The translations under genes were made by a program, and so were the position numbers. A stretch of 64,000 bases of DNA from Lentzea tibetensis (GTDB lineage Bacteria; Actinomycetota; Actinomycetes; Mycobacteriales; Pseudonocardiaceae). Below are positions 6,937-15,041 of this stretch, one piece after another. Location: positions 62,001-126,000 of the forward strand of contig NZ_VOBR01000012.1 in assembly GCF_007845675.1 (NCBI RefSeq). Reading direction: 5' to 3'. Positions within the stretch are counted from its first letter, which is position 1; each line of letters starts with the position of its first letter. Below the pieces are notes generated by a model. It did no database searches. It saw only the letters and a program-made list of their open reading frames with translations, and was not told the DNA's origin.

Positions 6937-7657
6937 CGGGCGGAGCCGGTCCGCCACCGCGGCCGGCGCGGTAGCGGTCGTGTCGATCGGCGCGATCCCG
7001 TTCGTCAGCGACTTCCCGGTCGCCGTCGCCGCGCTGGCCTACCTGGCGATCCTGGCGACCGGCAGAACGCGCTTGTCCTGGCTCGGCAAAGGGCTGGCCG
7101 GCCGGATCGTGCGCAGGCTGGTGCGCGTCGCGATCTTCTTCGTGCCGGTCCCGTTCGTCGCCACCGTGACGTGGTCGGGCGGTGTCGTCGAGTCGCTCGT
7201 CGCGGTCGCGTTCGCGTTCGCCCTCCTCGCCCCCGACCGCCGGAACATCGTGCGCGAGCTGAGCCCGGCGCGACTCGCCCTGCGGAGCTACCGCAGCGGG
7301 GACGAACCGCTCCGCGACTTCATCGCGTTCGCCGGCGCCGGTGTGGCCCAGGAGTACTTCTACCGCGGCGTGGTGCTGACGGCACTGCTGCCGCAGCTCG
7401 GCTGGTTCGCGATCCTCCCGGCCGCCGCGATGTTCGTCTTCGAACACGTCGCACAGGGCGGCGGACTGCACTTCGACCGCCGGGACCTGATCAACCAGAC
7501 CATCATGAGCATTGTTTTCGGCGCCTTGGCGATTCACGCGGGCTCCGTGCTCCCCGCCGTGATCGGTCACACGGTCTACAACCTGCCGAACGTCATTCAG
7601 ATTTTCGTTCGGATTCACGCCCAACGCTCTGATCGGAGGATTCGCCATGACGGCTGA
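6929..7657 (+). CDS. CPBP (CAAX-like) family integral membrane protein, catalytic Glu replaced
   Basis: A 242-residue polytopic membrane protein with hydrophobic segments near 10-45, 65-100, 130-155, 165-185 and 205-225. The three CPBP/Rce1 motifs can be located: QEYFYRG (EExxxR with the first Glu as Gln, near 136), FEHVAQGG near 168 and HTVYN near 214. Rce1-like members are intramembrane endopeptidases, and some serve in bacteriocin maturation or immunity. Here the Glu-to-Gln change at the general-base position makes proteolysis uncertain. Within the operon it could process, export or confer immunity to the peptide product. Confidence 0.78.
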   Translation: MSSGRSRSATAAGAVAVVSIGAIPFVSDFPVAVAALAYLAILATGRTRLSWLGKGLAGRIVRRLVRVAIFFVPVPFVATVTWSGGVVESLVAVAFAFALLAPDRRNIVRELSPARLALRSYRSGDEPLRDFIAFAGAGVAQEYFYRGVVLTALLPQLGWFAILPAAAMFVFEHVAQGGGLHFDRRDLINQTIMSIVFGALAIHAGSVLPAVIGHTVYNLPNVIQIFVRIHAQRSDRRIRHDG

Positions 7658-8450
7658 CCTGGGTAGGCCTGAACTGACCGGTGAAGTGTGGGCCCGGCGG
7701 ATCGCGGTCGGCAGGCAGATCGTCGAGCGCTACCCGGCGACCAGGATCAGCTTTCTGAGCGGATCGTTCCTCGACGGCTTCGCCACCCCCACCTCGGACC
7801 TCGACATCTTCGTGCTGGTCGACAACGGCGCGGAGGTGGCGAGCGCGGGATCGGCGAGTTTCGACGCCGACGGACGACGCATCGACATCGACTACGCGGA
7901 CGACGTCACGGTCGACACCGAGGTGTGGACGGTCGACTCGATCGTCTCCATCGCGACCGAGCTCGAGAAGATCGACCTCGCGAACTGGAACGCCGCGGGA
8001 GGCATCGAGGGGATCAAGCTGACCGTCGCGCACCGCCTGCGGATCGGCGAACCGCTGACCGGCGCGAAGGAGTTCGCCGCGCTGCGCGACCTCTTCGACT
8101 GGCCGCGGCTCAGCACGGTCATCAGGAACCGTTGCCTTGCGGCGTACAACAGTCTGGCGGACGACGCGATCGGCGCGATCAAGTCGGGTGACGGGATGAC
8201 GTCGGTCCTGATGTCGCGTGACGCGCTCGGCGCCGCGGCGGACGCGCTCACCGCGGCGTTCGGCCACACCAACGCGAAGTCGAAGTGGCGCTGGCGCAAG
8301 TTCGGAGTGCTGGGCCTCACCGAGGACGCCGAGTCGTACCGCCGGGCCGAGTTCACCACGGGCGACACGGACGCCGCCATGATCGCCAGCAGCAAGGCGA
8401 GGCTGCGCCTGGCATCCGAGTTCGCGGTCAAGGCGAGCGCCCGGCCATGA
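7647..8450 (+). CDS. Pol-beta/MNT-type nucleotidyltransferase
   Basis: A 267-residue protein with a GGAGG site before ATG 7647. SGSFLDGFATPTSDLDIFV (near residues 34-52) holds the GS...DxD core of polymerase-beta-like nucleotidyltransferases, and IDIDYADDV near 75-83 could provide the third acidic residue. The C-terminal half is mostly helical, as in aminoglycoside adenylyltransferases. It would transfer AMP or another nucleotide to a hydroxyl or phosphate. In this operon it could modify the peptide terminus or product, or act as self-resistance. It overlaps both neighbours (11 bases and 4 bases). Confidence 0.78.
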   Translation: MTADLGRPELTGEVWARRIAVGRQIVERYPATRISFLSGSFLDGFATPTSDLDIFVLVDNGAEVASAGSASFDADGRRIDIDYADDVTVDTEVWTVDSIVSIATELEKIDLANWNAAGGIEGIKLTVAHRLRIGEPLTGAKEFAALRDLFDWPRLSTVIRNRCLAAYNSLADDAIGAIKSGDGMTSVLMSRDALGAAADALTAAFGHTNAKSKWRWRKFGVLGLTEDAESYRRAEFTTGDTDAAMIASSKARLRLASEFAVKASARP

Positions 8451-9673
8451 GCCAGGCGGAGCTGCGCGAGGGGCCGAGCCGGCAACGAATGTTCTGGCTC
8501 GGCCGCGGCGTGTCGTTCTTCGGCAGCGAGTTCTCCACGCTGGGGATTCCGCTCTACTGCGTCGTCGTGCTCGGCGCGGGTCCCGCCGAGATGGGACTGC
8601 TCGTCGCGTGCGCCGGACTGCCCGCGCTGCTCGGCCCGTTCGTGGCAGGCCCCGTGGTCGACCTGTTCGACCGCAGGCTCCTGCTCGTCGTCACCGACCT
8701 CGTGCGCTGCGCCGCACTGCTCGCCGTCCTGCCGCTGCACTGGGCCGGGGCGCTCAACCTCACCGTCCTGTTGGGACTTCAGTTCGTGCTCGGCGCGGCA
8801 TCGACGTTGTACGACACCGCGTTGTTCGCGTTCCTGCCGAGCTACTTCCCGCCGCACCAGCTGGCGATGGCGAACGGCCGGAGCTCGGCCCTGCACAGCG
8901 CCGCGTCGCTGGCCGGTCCGAGCCTCGCGGGTGCACTCGTCCAGGCCGTCGGTGCCGTCGCCGCGATCGTCGTCGACGGCATCTCGTTCCTGGTGTCGGC
9001 GTTGACGATCGGCCACAGCACCGCGGAGGTGCCGACGACCAAACGGTCATCGGGCGGCTACAAGGCGTTCCTGGCCGACGGGTTCAGGGCCCTGCGGGAC
9101 ACGCCGCCGGTGTTGCTGCTCGGATTCTCCAGCTGCCTGTTCAACCTCGCCGCGGGCGCCTCCCAGGCCGTGATCGTCTACTTCGCGATCAAGGTGCTGG
9201 GTTTTCCGGCACTGCTGCTCGGCCTCGCCACCTCCGCCGGTCTCGTGGGCGGCCTGGTCACCGGACTCGTCGCCCGCAAGCTGTCCGACGCGCTGGGCCT
9301 GCGCACCATGCTCAGCGGCGGGATCCTCCTGGCGAGCGTGGCGGAGTTCGCCATCGCGGTGGCACCCGCCGACAAGGCCGTCGCCTTCGCCGTCATCGCC
9401 ACCGCGCAGTGCGTTGCCACCTCAGGCGCTGTTGCCTACATGACCGCCAACGCGACCCTGCGCCAGCACCTCGTGCCGGAACACGTGCGCGGCCGGGTGT
9501 TCGCGACGTTGCGCCTGTTGACGAGGGGCGTCATGCCGCTCGGCGCGGCCGCGGGCGGTCTGCTGGCGGCCGGGACGTCACCGAGGTTCGCGATCGCCGC
9601 CGCAGGGATGGGACAGCTGGTGGCGGCCCTGTGGTTGTTCACCCGCCGCCGGGTGCTCCCCGACCGCCTGTAG
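8447..9673 (+). CDS. MFS efflux transporter
   Basis: A 408-residue protein starting at the ATG in an ATGA overlap with the nucleotidyltransferase gene. About 12 hydrophobic segments, with DLFDRRLLLVVTD near 72-84 as the loop 2-3 MFS signature (DrxxRRxxl), place it with the EntS/MFS_3 exporters. As the last gene of the operon it most likely exports the pathway product or gives self-protection. It ends 7 bases before a convergent small gene. Confidence 0.88.
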   Translation: MSQAELREGPSRQRMFWLGRGVSFFGSEFSTLGIPLYCVVVLGAGPAEMGLLVACAGLPALLGPFVAGPVVDLFDRRLLLVVTDLVRCAALLAVLPLHWAGALNLTVLLGLQFVLGAASTLYDTALFAFLPSYFPPHQLAMANGRSSALHSAASLAGPSLAGALVQAVGAVAAIVVDGISFLVSALTIGHSTAEVPTTKRSSGGYKAFLADGFRALRDTPPVLLLGFSSCLFNLAAGASQAVIVYFAIKVLGFPALLLGLATSAGLVGGLVTGLVARKLSDALGLRTMLSGGILLASVAEFAIAVAPADKAVAFAVIATAQCVATSGAVAYMTANATLRQHLVPEHVRGRVFATLRLLTRGVMPLGAAAGGLLAAGTSPRFAIAAAGMGQLVAALWLFTRRRVLPDRL

Positions 9674-9680
9674 GGCCTGC

Positions 9681-9962
9681 TCAGGCCGCCTCGGCGACCG
9701 GTTCCGCCGCGGCCGCGGGCATACCGAGCAGCAGCCTGCCCGCGGCCGTGAGCTCCGCGGGCACCCAGGTCCACGGGCGACGCCCTCCGGACAACCGGAT
9801 GTACCCGGCGCGCACCAACTGGTGCGACGTCGCCTGGTCGCTGCACAACAGGCCGTCGACCCGCAGGTCGGGCTCGCAGCTGCAGGTCGCCTCGACCCTG
9901 CCCGCGGCAACGGCGCGCAACATCGCCATGCCCCTGTGCGTCACCGCATCCGGTTGGTTCAT
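9681..9962 (-). CDS. Small hypothetical protein, possible winged-helix
   Basis: A 93-residue protein with a GGGAG site five bases before its ATG. No family is recognised with certainty. The stretch after residue 40 (LVRAGYIRLSGG, then VPAELTAAGRLLL) looks like the wing and last helix of a small winged-helix domain. Two Cys (CSC, near 28-30) and a third near 40 have no obvious metal-site partners. It is transcribed away from the aromatic operon and convergent with the MFS gene. Confidence 0.6.
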   Translation of the reverse strand: MNQPDAVTHRGMAMLRAVAAGRVEATCSCEPDLRVDGLLCSDQATSHQLVRAGYIRLSGGRRPWTWVPAELTAAGRLLLGMPAAAAEPVAEAA

Positions 9963-10123
9963 CGTCGCTCCCCCGCTTTCGTCCCGCCGTGACTCCGGTC
10001 ACAACCATCCACCCATCCGGGGCGACTGGGCACCGGCAAACCCCCTAGATCCGGCGCGGCGCGCCACTAGGGGACAACCCCGGAGACCACCGCGCGTGCA
10101 GGGGATCGCGCCCCGACGAGGTG

Positions 10124-10747
10124 TCAGACCTTCAGCCACTCACGGGCCCGGCGGAACGCGTCCGCGGCGTCGGCCGGGCGGTGGGCAGGCCGGGAGGAGT
10201 CGTGTGCGAACCCGTGCGACGCCTCGTAGTACCGCACGACCGTGACGCCGAGTGCGTCCAGCGCGCGCACGTCCGAGCACATGATCAGCGGGTCGAGCCA
10301 GCCGACCAGTGCGAGCAGGCGGTCCCCGTTGCCCTCCAACGCGTCCAGCGCGCCGGGCTGCACCGGGCCGTAGAACGACACGAGCCGTTCGTAGCGGACG
10401 TCCGCCGCCGCCTTGTACGCGTATCCGCCGCCCTGGCAGAACCCGAGCAGCAACTGCCGCGCGCAGCCGGTGGCGTCCGCCGCCTCGCCGATCTGGCGCA
10501 GTTTCACCGAGTCCGGTGTGTCAGCGGCCAAGGCGAGCCGCGCGGTCACGTCGCCGGGATCGGCGATGCCGGGGTACGGGTCGGGCGCGCACACCGCGAC
10601 GTTCCACTCCTCGGCGAGGCGCGTGCACAGCTCGTCGAACAGCGGCCGCAGGCCGAAGATGTCGGTCAGCAGCACCAGTCCGGCCACCGGCTCGGCCGGC
10701 GAGACCAGGATCGCCTCCGTCCCCGAGGGCAGCAGGACCCTAGACAC
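10124..10747 (-). CDS. Dienelactone hydrolase family protein
   Basis: A 207-residue alpha/beta-hydrolase. The GTG at 10747 was chosen because it overlaps the end of the upstream gene by 8 bases; longer frames only add shadow sequence. The nucleophile motif is GFCQGG (Cys in place of Ser, as in carboxymethylenebutenolidases), with Asp in GWLDP and His in EASHGF completing a Cys-Asp-His triad. It is the last gene of the MarR-controlled aromatic operon and probably opens a lactone or acts on a ring-cleavage product. Confidence 0.85.
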   Translation of the reverse strand: MSRVLLPSGTEAILVSPAEPVAGLVLLTDIFGLRPLFDELCTRLAEEWNVAVCAPDPYPGIADPGDVTARLALAADTPDSVKLRQIGEAADATGCARQLLLGFCQGGGYAYKAAADVRYERLVSFYGPVQPGALDALEGNGDRLLALVGWLDPLIMCSDVRALDALGVTVVRYYEASHGFAHDSSRPAHRPADAADAFRRAREWLKV

Positions 10748-11714
10748 GGAAACCGTCCAGTGTCTCGGAGGCGAAGAGCTGCCGCGGCTCGAGCTGCCGC
10801 TCCGACAGGCCCTGCTCGAACGAGTACCGCAGGAACGTCCGCAGCACGGTGTCGTTGGCATCGACGCCGTACGGCCAGTAGTCCTCGCCCATGATCCGCC
10901 TGGTCCGCTCGACCTCCTCGTAGAGCCACGGCAGCGAGTAGCGCAGCGCGTTCGTCTCGCCCAGCGTGCTCATGGCCGAGGAACGGGCCTGCTCGAACGC
11001 CTTGTACAGCGAGCGGGCGAGCCATCGGTGCTGCTCGTGGAGCTCGCGGCGGATCACCACCGCGTGCATGATCGGGAAGACGCCGGTCGCGCGGAAGTAA
11101 TCCTCCTCGACCTGGCGCGGGTCGGCGAACAGCCTGCGCACCCGGTGATCGCCGTCGGCGTACGGCAACGGCATCCGCGCGGAGTACAGGGCGTCGATCT
11201 CGCCGTCGAGCAGCATCCGCGCCAGCGTCTGGGCCGGCCCGATCGGGGTGATGTCGGCGGTGACGCCGGACGGCAGCGGGATCTTCTCCGGGCGGCCCGG
11301 CTCGTGCAGGCCGCCGGTGCGGTAGCGCACGCTGTCGACCGGGACGTCGTGGTGCTCGGCGAGGATGCCGCGGATGAACACCGCGGCCGTCATCTGGTAC
11401 TCCGGGATGCCGACGACCCGGCCCTTGAGGTCGGCGGGCGAGGTGATGCCGGACGCCGCGCCGACGTAGATCGCGTTGTGCCGGAACGTCCGCGACGGGA
11501 AGACGGGGATCGCGACGAGCTCGGCGGTGTTCATGACGTACGACGAGAGCGAGAGCTCCGCGACGTCGAACTCGCGGTGCCGCAGCATCCGGTAGAAGAC
11601 CTCCTCCGGCGGCAGGGCCAGGTAGGTCAGGTCGACGCCCTCCGGTCGCACGGCGCCGGTGCGCAGCGCGTCCGTGCGGTCGTAGCGGCCGCAGGCGAGC
11701 GTGATCGGGATCAA
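10740..11714 (-). CDS. 4,5-dihydroxyphthalate decarboxylase-like / substrate-binding fold protein
   Basis: A 324-residue protein with a TTG start at 11714 (TTGA overlap with marR) behind AAGGAGG. The N-terminus (ACGRYDRTDALRTGAVRPEG) and AELSLSSYV match the family annotated as 4,5-dihydroxyphthalate decarboxylase, which adopts the periplasmic-binding-protein fold but has no signal peptide; none is seen here. It could decarboxylate an aromatic acid that feeds gentisate or protocatechuate. The name rests on family resemblance, and the true substrate is unknown. Confidence 0.7.
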   Translation of the reverse strand: MIPITLACGRYDRTDALRTGAVRPEGVDLTYLALPPEEVFYRMLRHREFDVAELSLSSYVMNTAELVAIPVFPSRTFRHNAIYVGAASGITSPADLKGRVVGIPEYQMTAAVFIRGILAEHHDVPVDSVRYRTGGLHEPGRPEKIPLPSGVTADITPIGPAQTLARMLLDGEIDALYSARMPLPYADGDHRVRRLFADPRQVEEDYFRATGVFPIMHAVVIRRELHEQHRWLARSLYKAFEQARSSAMSTLGETNALRYSLPWLYEEVERTRRIMGEDYWPYGVDANDTVLRTFLRYSFEQGLSERQLEPRQLFASETLDGFRV

Positions 11715-12178
11715 GTTCTTCCTCCTTCTCCGGATTCGCCCGCTTCCACGACCCGCTGCAGGATGCGCACGAGGTCACGGCGGTCGCCTTCGGTGAGGCA
11801 GCCGACGAGCTTGTCGGTCATCCGCAGCGCGCTCTCCGAGATCTCCTCGAAGACGCGGGCGCCCTCGTCGGTCAGGGTGAGCACGTTGCGGCGGCGGTCT
11901 TCGGGGTGCTTGGCGCGAGCGAGGAAGCCGCGGGCCGCGAGGCGGTTGACGACGTCGGCGACGGTCGACGTGTCGAGCGAAGCCTCGCGGGCCAGCGAGT
12001 TCTGGTCGGTCGCCGGGTTGACCGCGATCGCGCTCAGCACGGCGAACTGCGTCGACGTCACGTCCGACGACACCTCGGCCGCCCACAGCTGGTTGTGCAC
12101 CTGCTGCGCGCGCCGGATGAGATGACCGGGCTGCTGGTACATGTCGACCGCTGCGGCGTTGCTGCTGAACGGCTTCAT
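11711..12178 (-). CDS. MarR-family transcriptional regulator
   Basis: A 155-residue protein. The ATG at 12178 is preferred over 12193 because GGAGG lies 8 bases upstream of it. The winged-helix core is visible: TSTQFAVLSAI, ASLDTSTVADVVNRLAARGFL (recognition helix near residues 64-84), HPEDRRRNVLTLTDEG (wing). MarR proteins often repress aromatic-catabolism operons until the aromatic ligand binds. It lies inside the operon it probably controls; a 20-bp palindrome at 19518-19537 is a candidate operator. Confidence 0.85.
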   Translation of the reverse strand: MKPFSSNAAAVDMYQQPGHLIRRAQQVHNQLWAAEVSSDVTSTQFAVLSAIAVNPATDQNSLAREASLDTSTVADVVNRLAARGFLARAKHPEDRRRNVLTLTDEGARVFEEISESALRMTDKLVGCLTEGDRRDLVRILQRVVEAGESGEGGRT

Positions 12179-12183
12179 CGCGG

Positions 12184-12855
12184 TTACCTCCATCTTGGCC
12201 TGTCGTCGTACGGGATGGCCCCGTCCGCGCTGACCCCTGCTTCGAGCCTGCCGACACCGGAGATGTCGAGCACCACCTTGTCACCGTCGGCGAGCGGACC
12301 GACACCGGCGGGAGTACCGGTCGCGATCACGTCGCCGGGGTTGAGCGTCATGGCGGCACTGGCGTAGGCGATCAGCCGGGGCACGTCGTAGATCATCTTC
12401 GCCGTGGAGGTGTGCTGGCGGAGCTCGTCGTTCACCCAGCAGCGCAGCTCGAGGTCGCTCGGGTCCACCTCGTCGGCGGTGACGATCTCCGGCCCCATCG
12501 GGGTGAACGTGTCGAACGACTTGCGCAGCGACCTGTCCTCAGTGGACCGGACGGTGATGTCCAGCACGCAGGTGTAGCCGAACACGTGGTCCAGTGCCTT
12601 CTCCGGGCTCACGTTGCGCGCGAACCGCCCGATGACGACGCCGAGCTCGCCTTCCTGGTCGGTCCGCTTGTCCAGGTAGGGCAACCGGATCGTGCCGCCG
12701 TGCCCGATGATCGACGACGGGGCCTTGAGGAACAGCCCCCAGTCCACGACCGTGTGGCTGTCGGGCATCTCGTCGACGTGGTCGTAGTAGTTCGCGGGCG
12801 CGCCGATCACCTTGCTCGGCGGCGGTAACGGGTTGTCCGTGAAGTCGTAGCGCAT
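12184..12855 (-). CDS. Fumarylacetoacetate hydrolase-family protein (probable fumarylpyruvate hydrolase)
   Basis: A 223-residue protein starting at ATG 12855 (TGATG junction). It contains the FAH core: IGAPANYYDH, FLKAPSSI, the metal ligands in EGELGVVIG and in YTCVLDIT (Asp), and GDVIATGTPAGVGPL. In gentisate catabolism the FAH-type enzyme splits fumarylpyruvate (or maleylpyruvate) into pyruvate and fumarate/maleate. The neighbouring gentisate dioxygenase supports that role. No maleylpyruvate isomerase gene is recognised in the operon. Confidence 0.85.
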   Translation of the reverse strand: MRYDFTDNPLPPPSKVIGAPANYYDHVDEMPDSHTVVDWGLFLKAPSSIIGHGGTIRLPYLDKRTDQEGELGVVIGRFARNVSPEKALDHVFGYTCVLDITVRSTEDRSLRKSFDTFTPMGPEIVTADEVDPSDLELRCWVNDELRQHTSTAKMIYDVPRLIAYASAAMTLNPGDVIATGTPAGVGPLADGDKVVLDISGVGRLEAGVSADGAIPYDDRPRWR

Positions 12856-13931
12856 CAGCCCTTGATCTCCTTGATCAGCTTGATCGTGTTCTGCACCTCG
12901 GGGCCCTGCTGCTCGACCGGGATCTGCGGGATGACCCTGTCCTTGATCGAGTCCAGCGACGGCAGGTTCGGCGGCGCGCTGGTGCCGGGCCGGGCGCCGA
13001 AGACACCGGTCTTGGCGATCTCCTCCTGCGCCTCGGGGGTGAACATCCAGTTCGCGAAGAGCTTGGTGGCGCTGGCGTTCGGGCCGCCCTTGAGCAAGCA
13101 CAGGTACATCGTGTCCAGGCGCGCGCCCTCCGCGGTCGGGAAGACGAACTCGACCGGCAGGTTCTTCTTCTTGCTGGTGGTGAAGACGCCGGTGTTGTTG
13201 ACCGCCATCACCTCGCGCTCACCGCGGGCGACGGACTGCTCGGCGAGCGCGGCCGTGTCGACGATGAGCGGGTTGTTGCCCATCAGGCCGCGCACCCACG
13301 CCTGGTCGAGCTTGTTCTCCTTCATCAGGTTGGAGATCATCAGCGACGTCGCGCCCACGATGTTGGGGTCGGCGGCGACCAGCTTGCCGTTCCACTTGGC
13401 GTCCGCGAGCTCCTGCCAGCCCTTCGGGGCCTGGTCCTCGGTGAGCTTCTGGCTGTTGTACTCGATGCCCACGCCGAAGTGCGAGAACGCGTTGTAGGTC
13501 GCGGCGGTCTCGGCGCCGGTCTGGAAGTCGGCGGTGAACGGCTTGTAGATCTCGCAGCGGTCGGCCTTGACGGTGAGCGCGGTGCCGGAGCCGCCGTGCG
13601 TCTGGATGGAGCCGACGTGCTGGCCGCTCACGAACTCCTGGTCCAGCCGCGTGTTCAGCTTCTCGCCGAAGATCGGCTCCGCGACGACCTTGATCGCCGG
13701 GTAGCGCCGCATGAACGTCTTGTACGCGGGCTCGAAGAACTCCTGGCCGGGGCCGTAGACGACGACCTGCGCCTCCTTGGCGGCCTGCGCGGCGGTGTAG
13801 AGGTCGGCCATCTGCTTCTGCACCTCGGCGCCGCCGAGCGTGCCGGGGTCGGTGCCGGTGGTGGCACCGGGAGCGGTGTTGCAGGCGGTGGCGACGAGAG
13901 CGATCGCGGCAAGGGCGACACGAGCCTTCAT
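12855..13931 (-). CDS. ABC transporter substrate-binding lipoprotein
   Basis: A 358-residue protein with a lipoprotein signal peptide (lipobox VATAC, Cys17) and a Gly/Thr-rich linker. The mature part (VVVYGPGQEFFEPAYKTF; then AEPIFGEKL) is the iron/thiamine/2-aminoethylphosphonate-type class-F binding protein fold. It belongs with the ATPase and permease encoded immediately upstream. Within an aromatic operon the ligand may be an organic acid rather than iron; that is inference. Confidence 0.85.
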   Translation of the reverse strand: MKARVALAAIALVATACNTAPGATTGTDPGTLGGAEVQKQMADLYTAAQAAKEAQVVVYGPGQEFFEPAYKTFMRRYPAIKVVAEPIFGEKLNTRLDQEFVSGQHVGSIQTHGGSGTALTVKADRCEIYKPFTADFQTGAETAATYNAFSHFGVGIEYNSQKLTEDQAPKGWQELADAKWNGKLVAADPNIVGATSLMISNLMKENKLDQAWVRGLMGNNPLIVDTAALAEQSVARGEREVMAVNNTGVFTTSKKKNLPVEFVFPTAEGARLDTMYLCLLKGGPNASATKLFANWMFTPEAQEEIAKTGVFGARPGTSAPPNLPSLDSIKDRVIPQIPVEQQGPEVQNTIKLIKEIKG

Positions 13932-15041
13932 CTAGGACTCCTTGACTACCAGCAGGGAGTCCTGCTGGAGGACCACGGCGACCTGGTCGCCTTCGGCCCA
14001 TCGGACTGGGGAGGACATGCGGGACTTGAGGGTGTGCGCGCCGACCTTCACCTGGTACTCGACCTGGTCGCCGAGGTAGGCGACACCGGTGACCGTGGCG
14101 GGGATGCCGTCCGTGCCGGCCGACGTACTCGTCGCCGCGGAGGCCGCGTTGAAATCTGTGAGCGTGACGTTGTTGGCGCGCAACGCGAGCGTGACGTCGT
14201 CGCCGGGGTCGAAGGTGCGGTGCTTGCTCGACCGGGCGAGCAGCGCGGTGGGGAAGCCGTCGACCTTGACGACCGAGGTCCAGGTGTCGACGTCGACCAC
14301 GATGCCGGTGAGGAAGTTCTCGAAGCCGACGAAGTCCGCGACGAACCGGTCGACGGGGTCGGCGTAGATCTCCTCGGGGGTGCCGATCTGGTGGATGGCA
14401 CCGTGCTGCATCACCACGATCCGGTCGGACAGGGTGAGCGCCTCGATCTGGTCGTGCGTCACGTAGATCGACGTGGTGCCGACGCGTTCGTGCATGGCGT
14501 GCAGCTCGGTGCGCATGGAGGCGCGCAGCTTGGCGTCCAGGTTCGACAGCGGCTCGTCGAACAGCAGCAGCGACGGCCGGGCGACGAGCGCCCGTGCGAG
14601 TGCGACGCGTTGCTGCTGGCCGCCGGACAGCGCGCCGACGGACCGGTCGGCGAGGTGGTCGAGCCCGACCATCTCCAGCGCCTCCAGCACCGCGGACGTG
14701 ATCTCGGCGCGCGGCCTGCGGCGCATCTTCAGCGGATAGGCGACGTTGGAGCGGACCGTCATGTGCGGCCACAGCGCGTAGCTCTGGAACACCATGCCCG
14801 CGTCGCGCTTCTCCGGCGGCACGAACGTCCGGCCGGACACGACCACGCGCCCGTCGATGCTGATCTCGCCCGCGTCCGGCTTCTCGAGGCCGGCGACGCA
14901 GCGCAGTGTCGTCGTCTTGCCGCAGCCGCTCGGGCCGAGCAGGGTGAGGAACTCGCCGTCGGCGATGTCCAGGTCGAGCCCTTCGACGACGGTGTTGTCG
15001 CCGTAGCGCTTCGTCAGGCCTCGGATGGTGACAGCCGCCAT
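13932..15041 (-). CDS. ABC transporter ATP-binding protein
   Basis: A 369-residue importer ATPase. Walker A GPSGCGKTTT near 35, signature LSGGQQQRVALARAL near 134, Walker B LLLFDEPLSNLD near 155, and a C-terminal TOBE-like regulatory domain (FVGFENFLTGI onward) as in FbpC/PotA. The ATG at 15041 is inside the end of the permease gene (28-base overlap). It energises uptake through the two-domain permease. Confidence 0.9.
   Translation of the reverse strand: MAAVTIRGLTKRYGDNTVVEGLDLDIADGEFLTLLGPSGCGKTTTLRCVAGLEKPDAGEISIDGRVVVSGRTFVPPEKRDAGMVFQSYALWPHMTVRSNVAYPLKMRRRPRAEITSAVLEALEMVGLDHLADRSVGALSGGQQQRVALARALVARPSLLLFDEPLSNLDAKLRASMRTELHAMHERVGTTSIYVTHDQIEALTLSDRIVVMQHGAIHQIGTPEEIYADPVDRFVADFVGFENFLTGIVVDVDTWTSVVKVDGFPTALLARSSKHRTFDPGDDVTLALRANNVTLTDFNAASAATSTSAGTDGIPATVTGVAYLGDQVEYQVKVGAHTLKSRMSSPVRWAEGDQVAVVLQQDSLLVVKES

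Noticed and set aside
1-9673. Lasso peptide cluster
   Set aside because: The YxxPxL motif and PqqD-like protein fit, but no B2 transglutaminase-like protease and no asparagine-synthetase-like cyclase is present, and the peptide has no core to thread.
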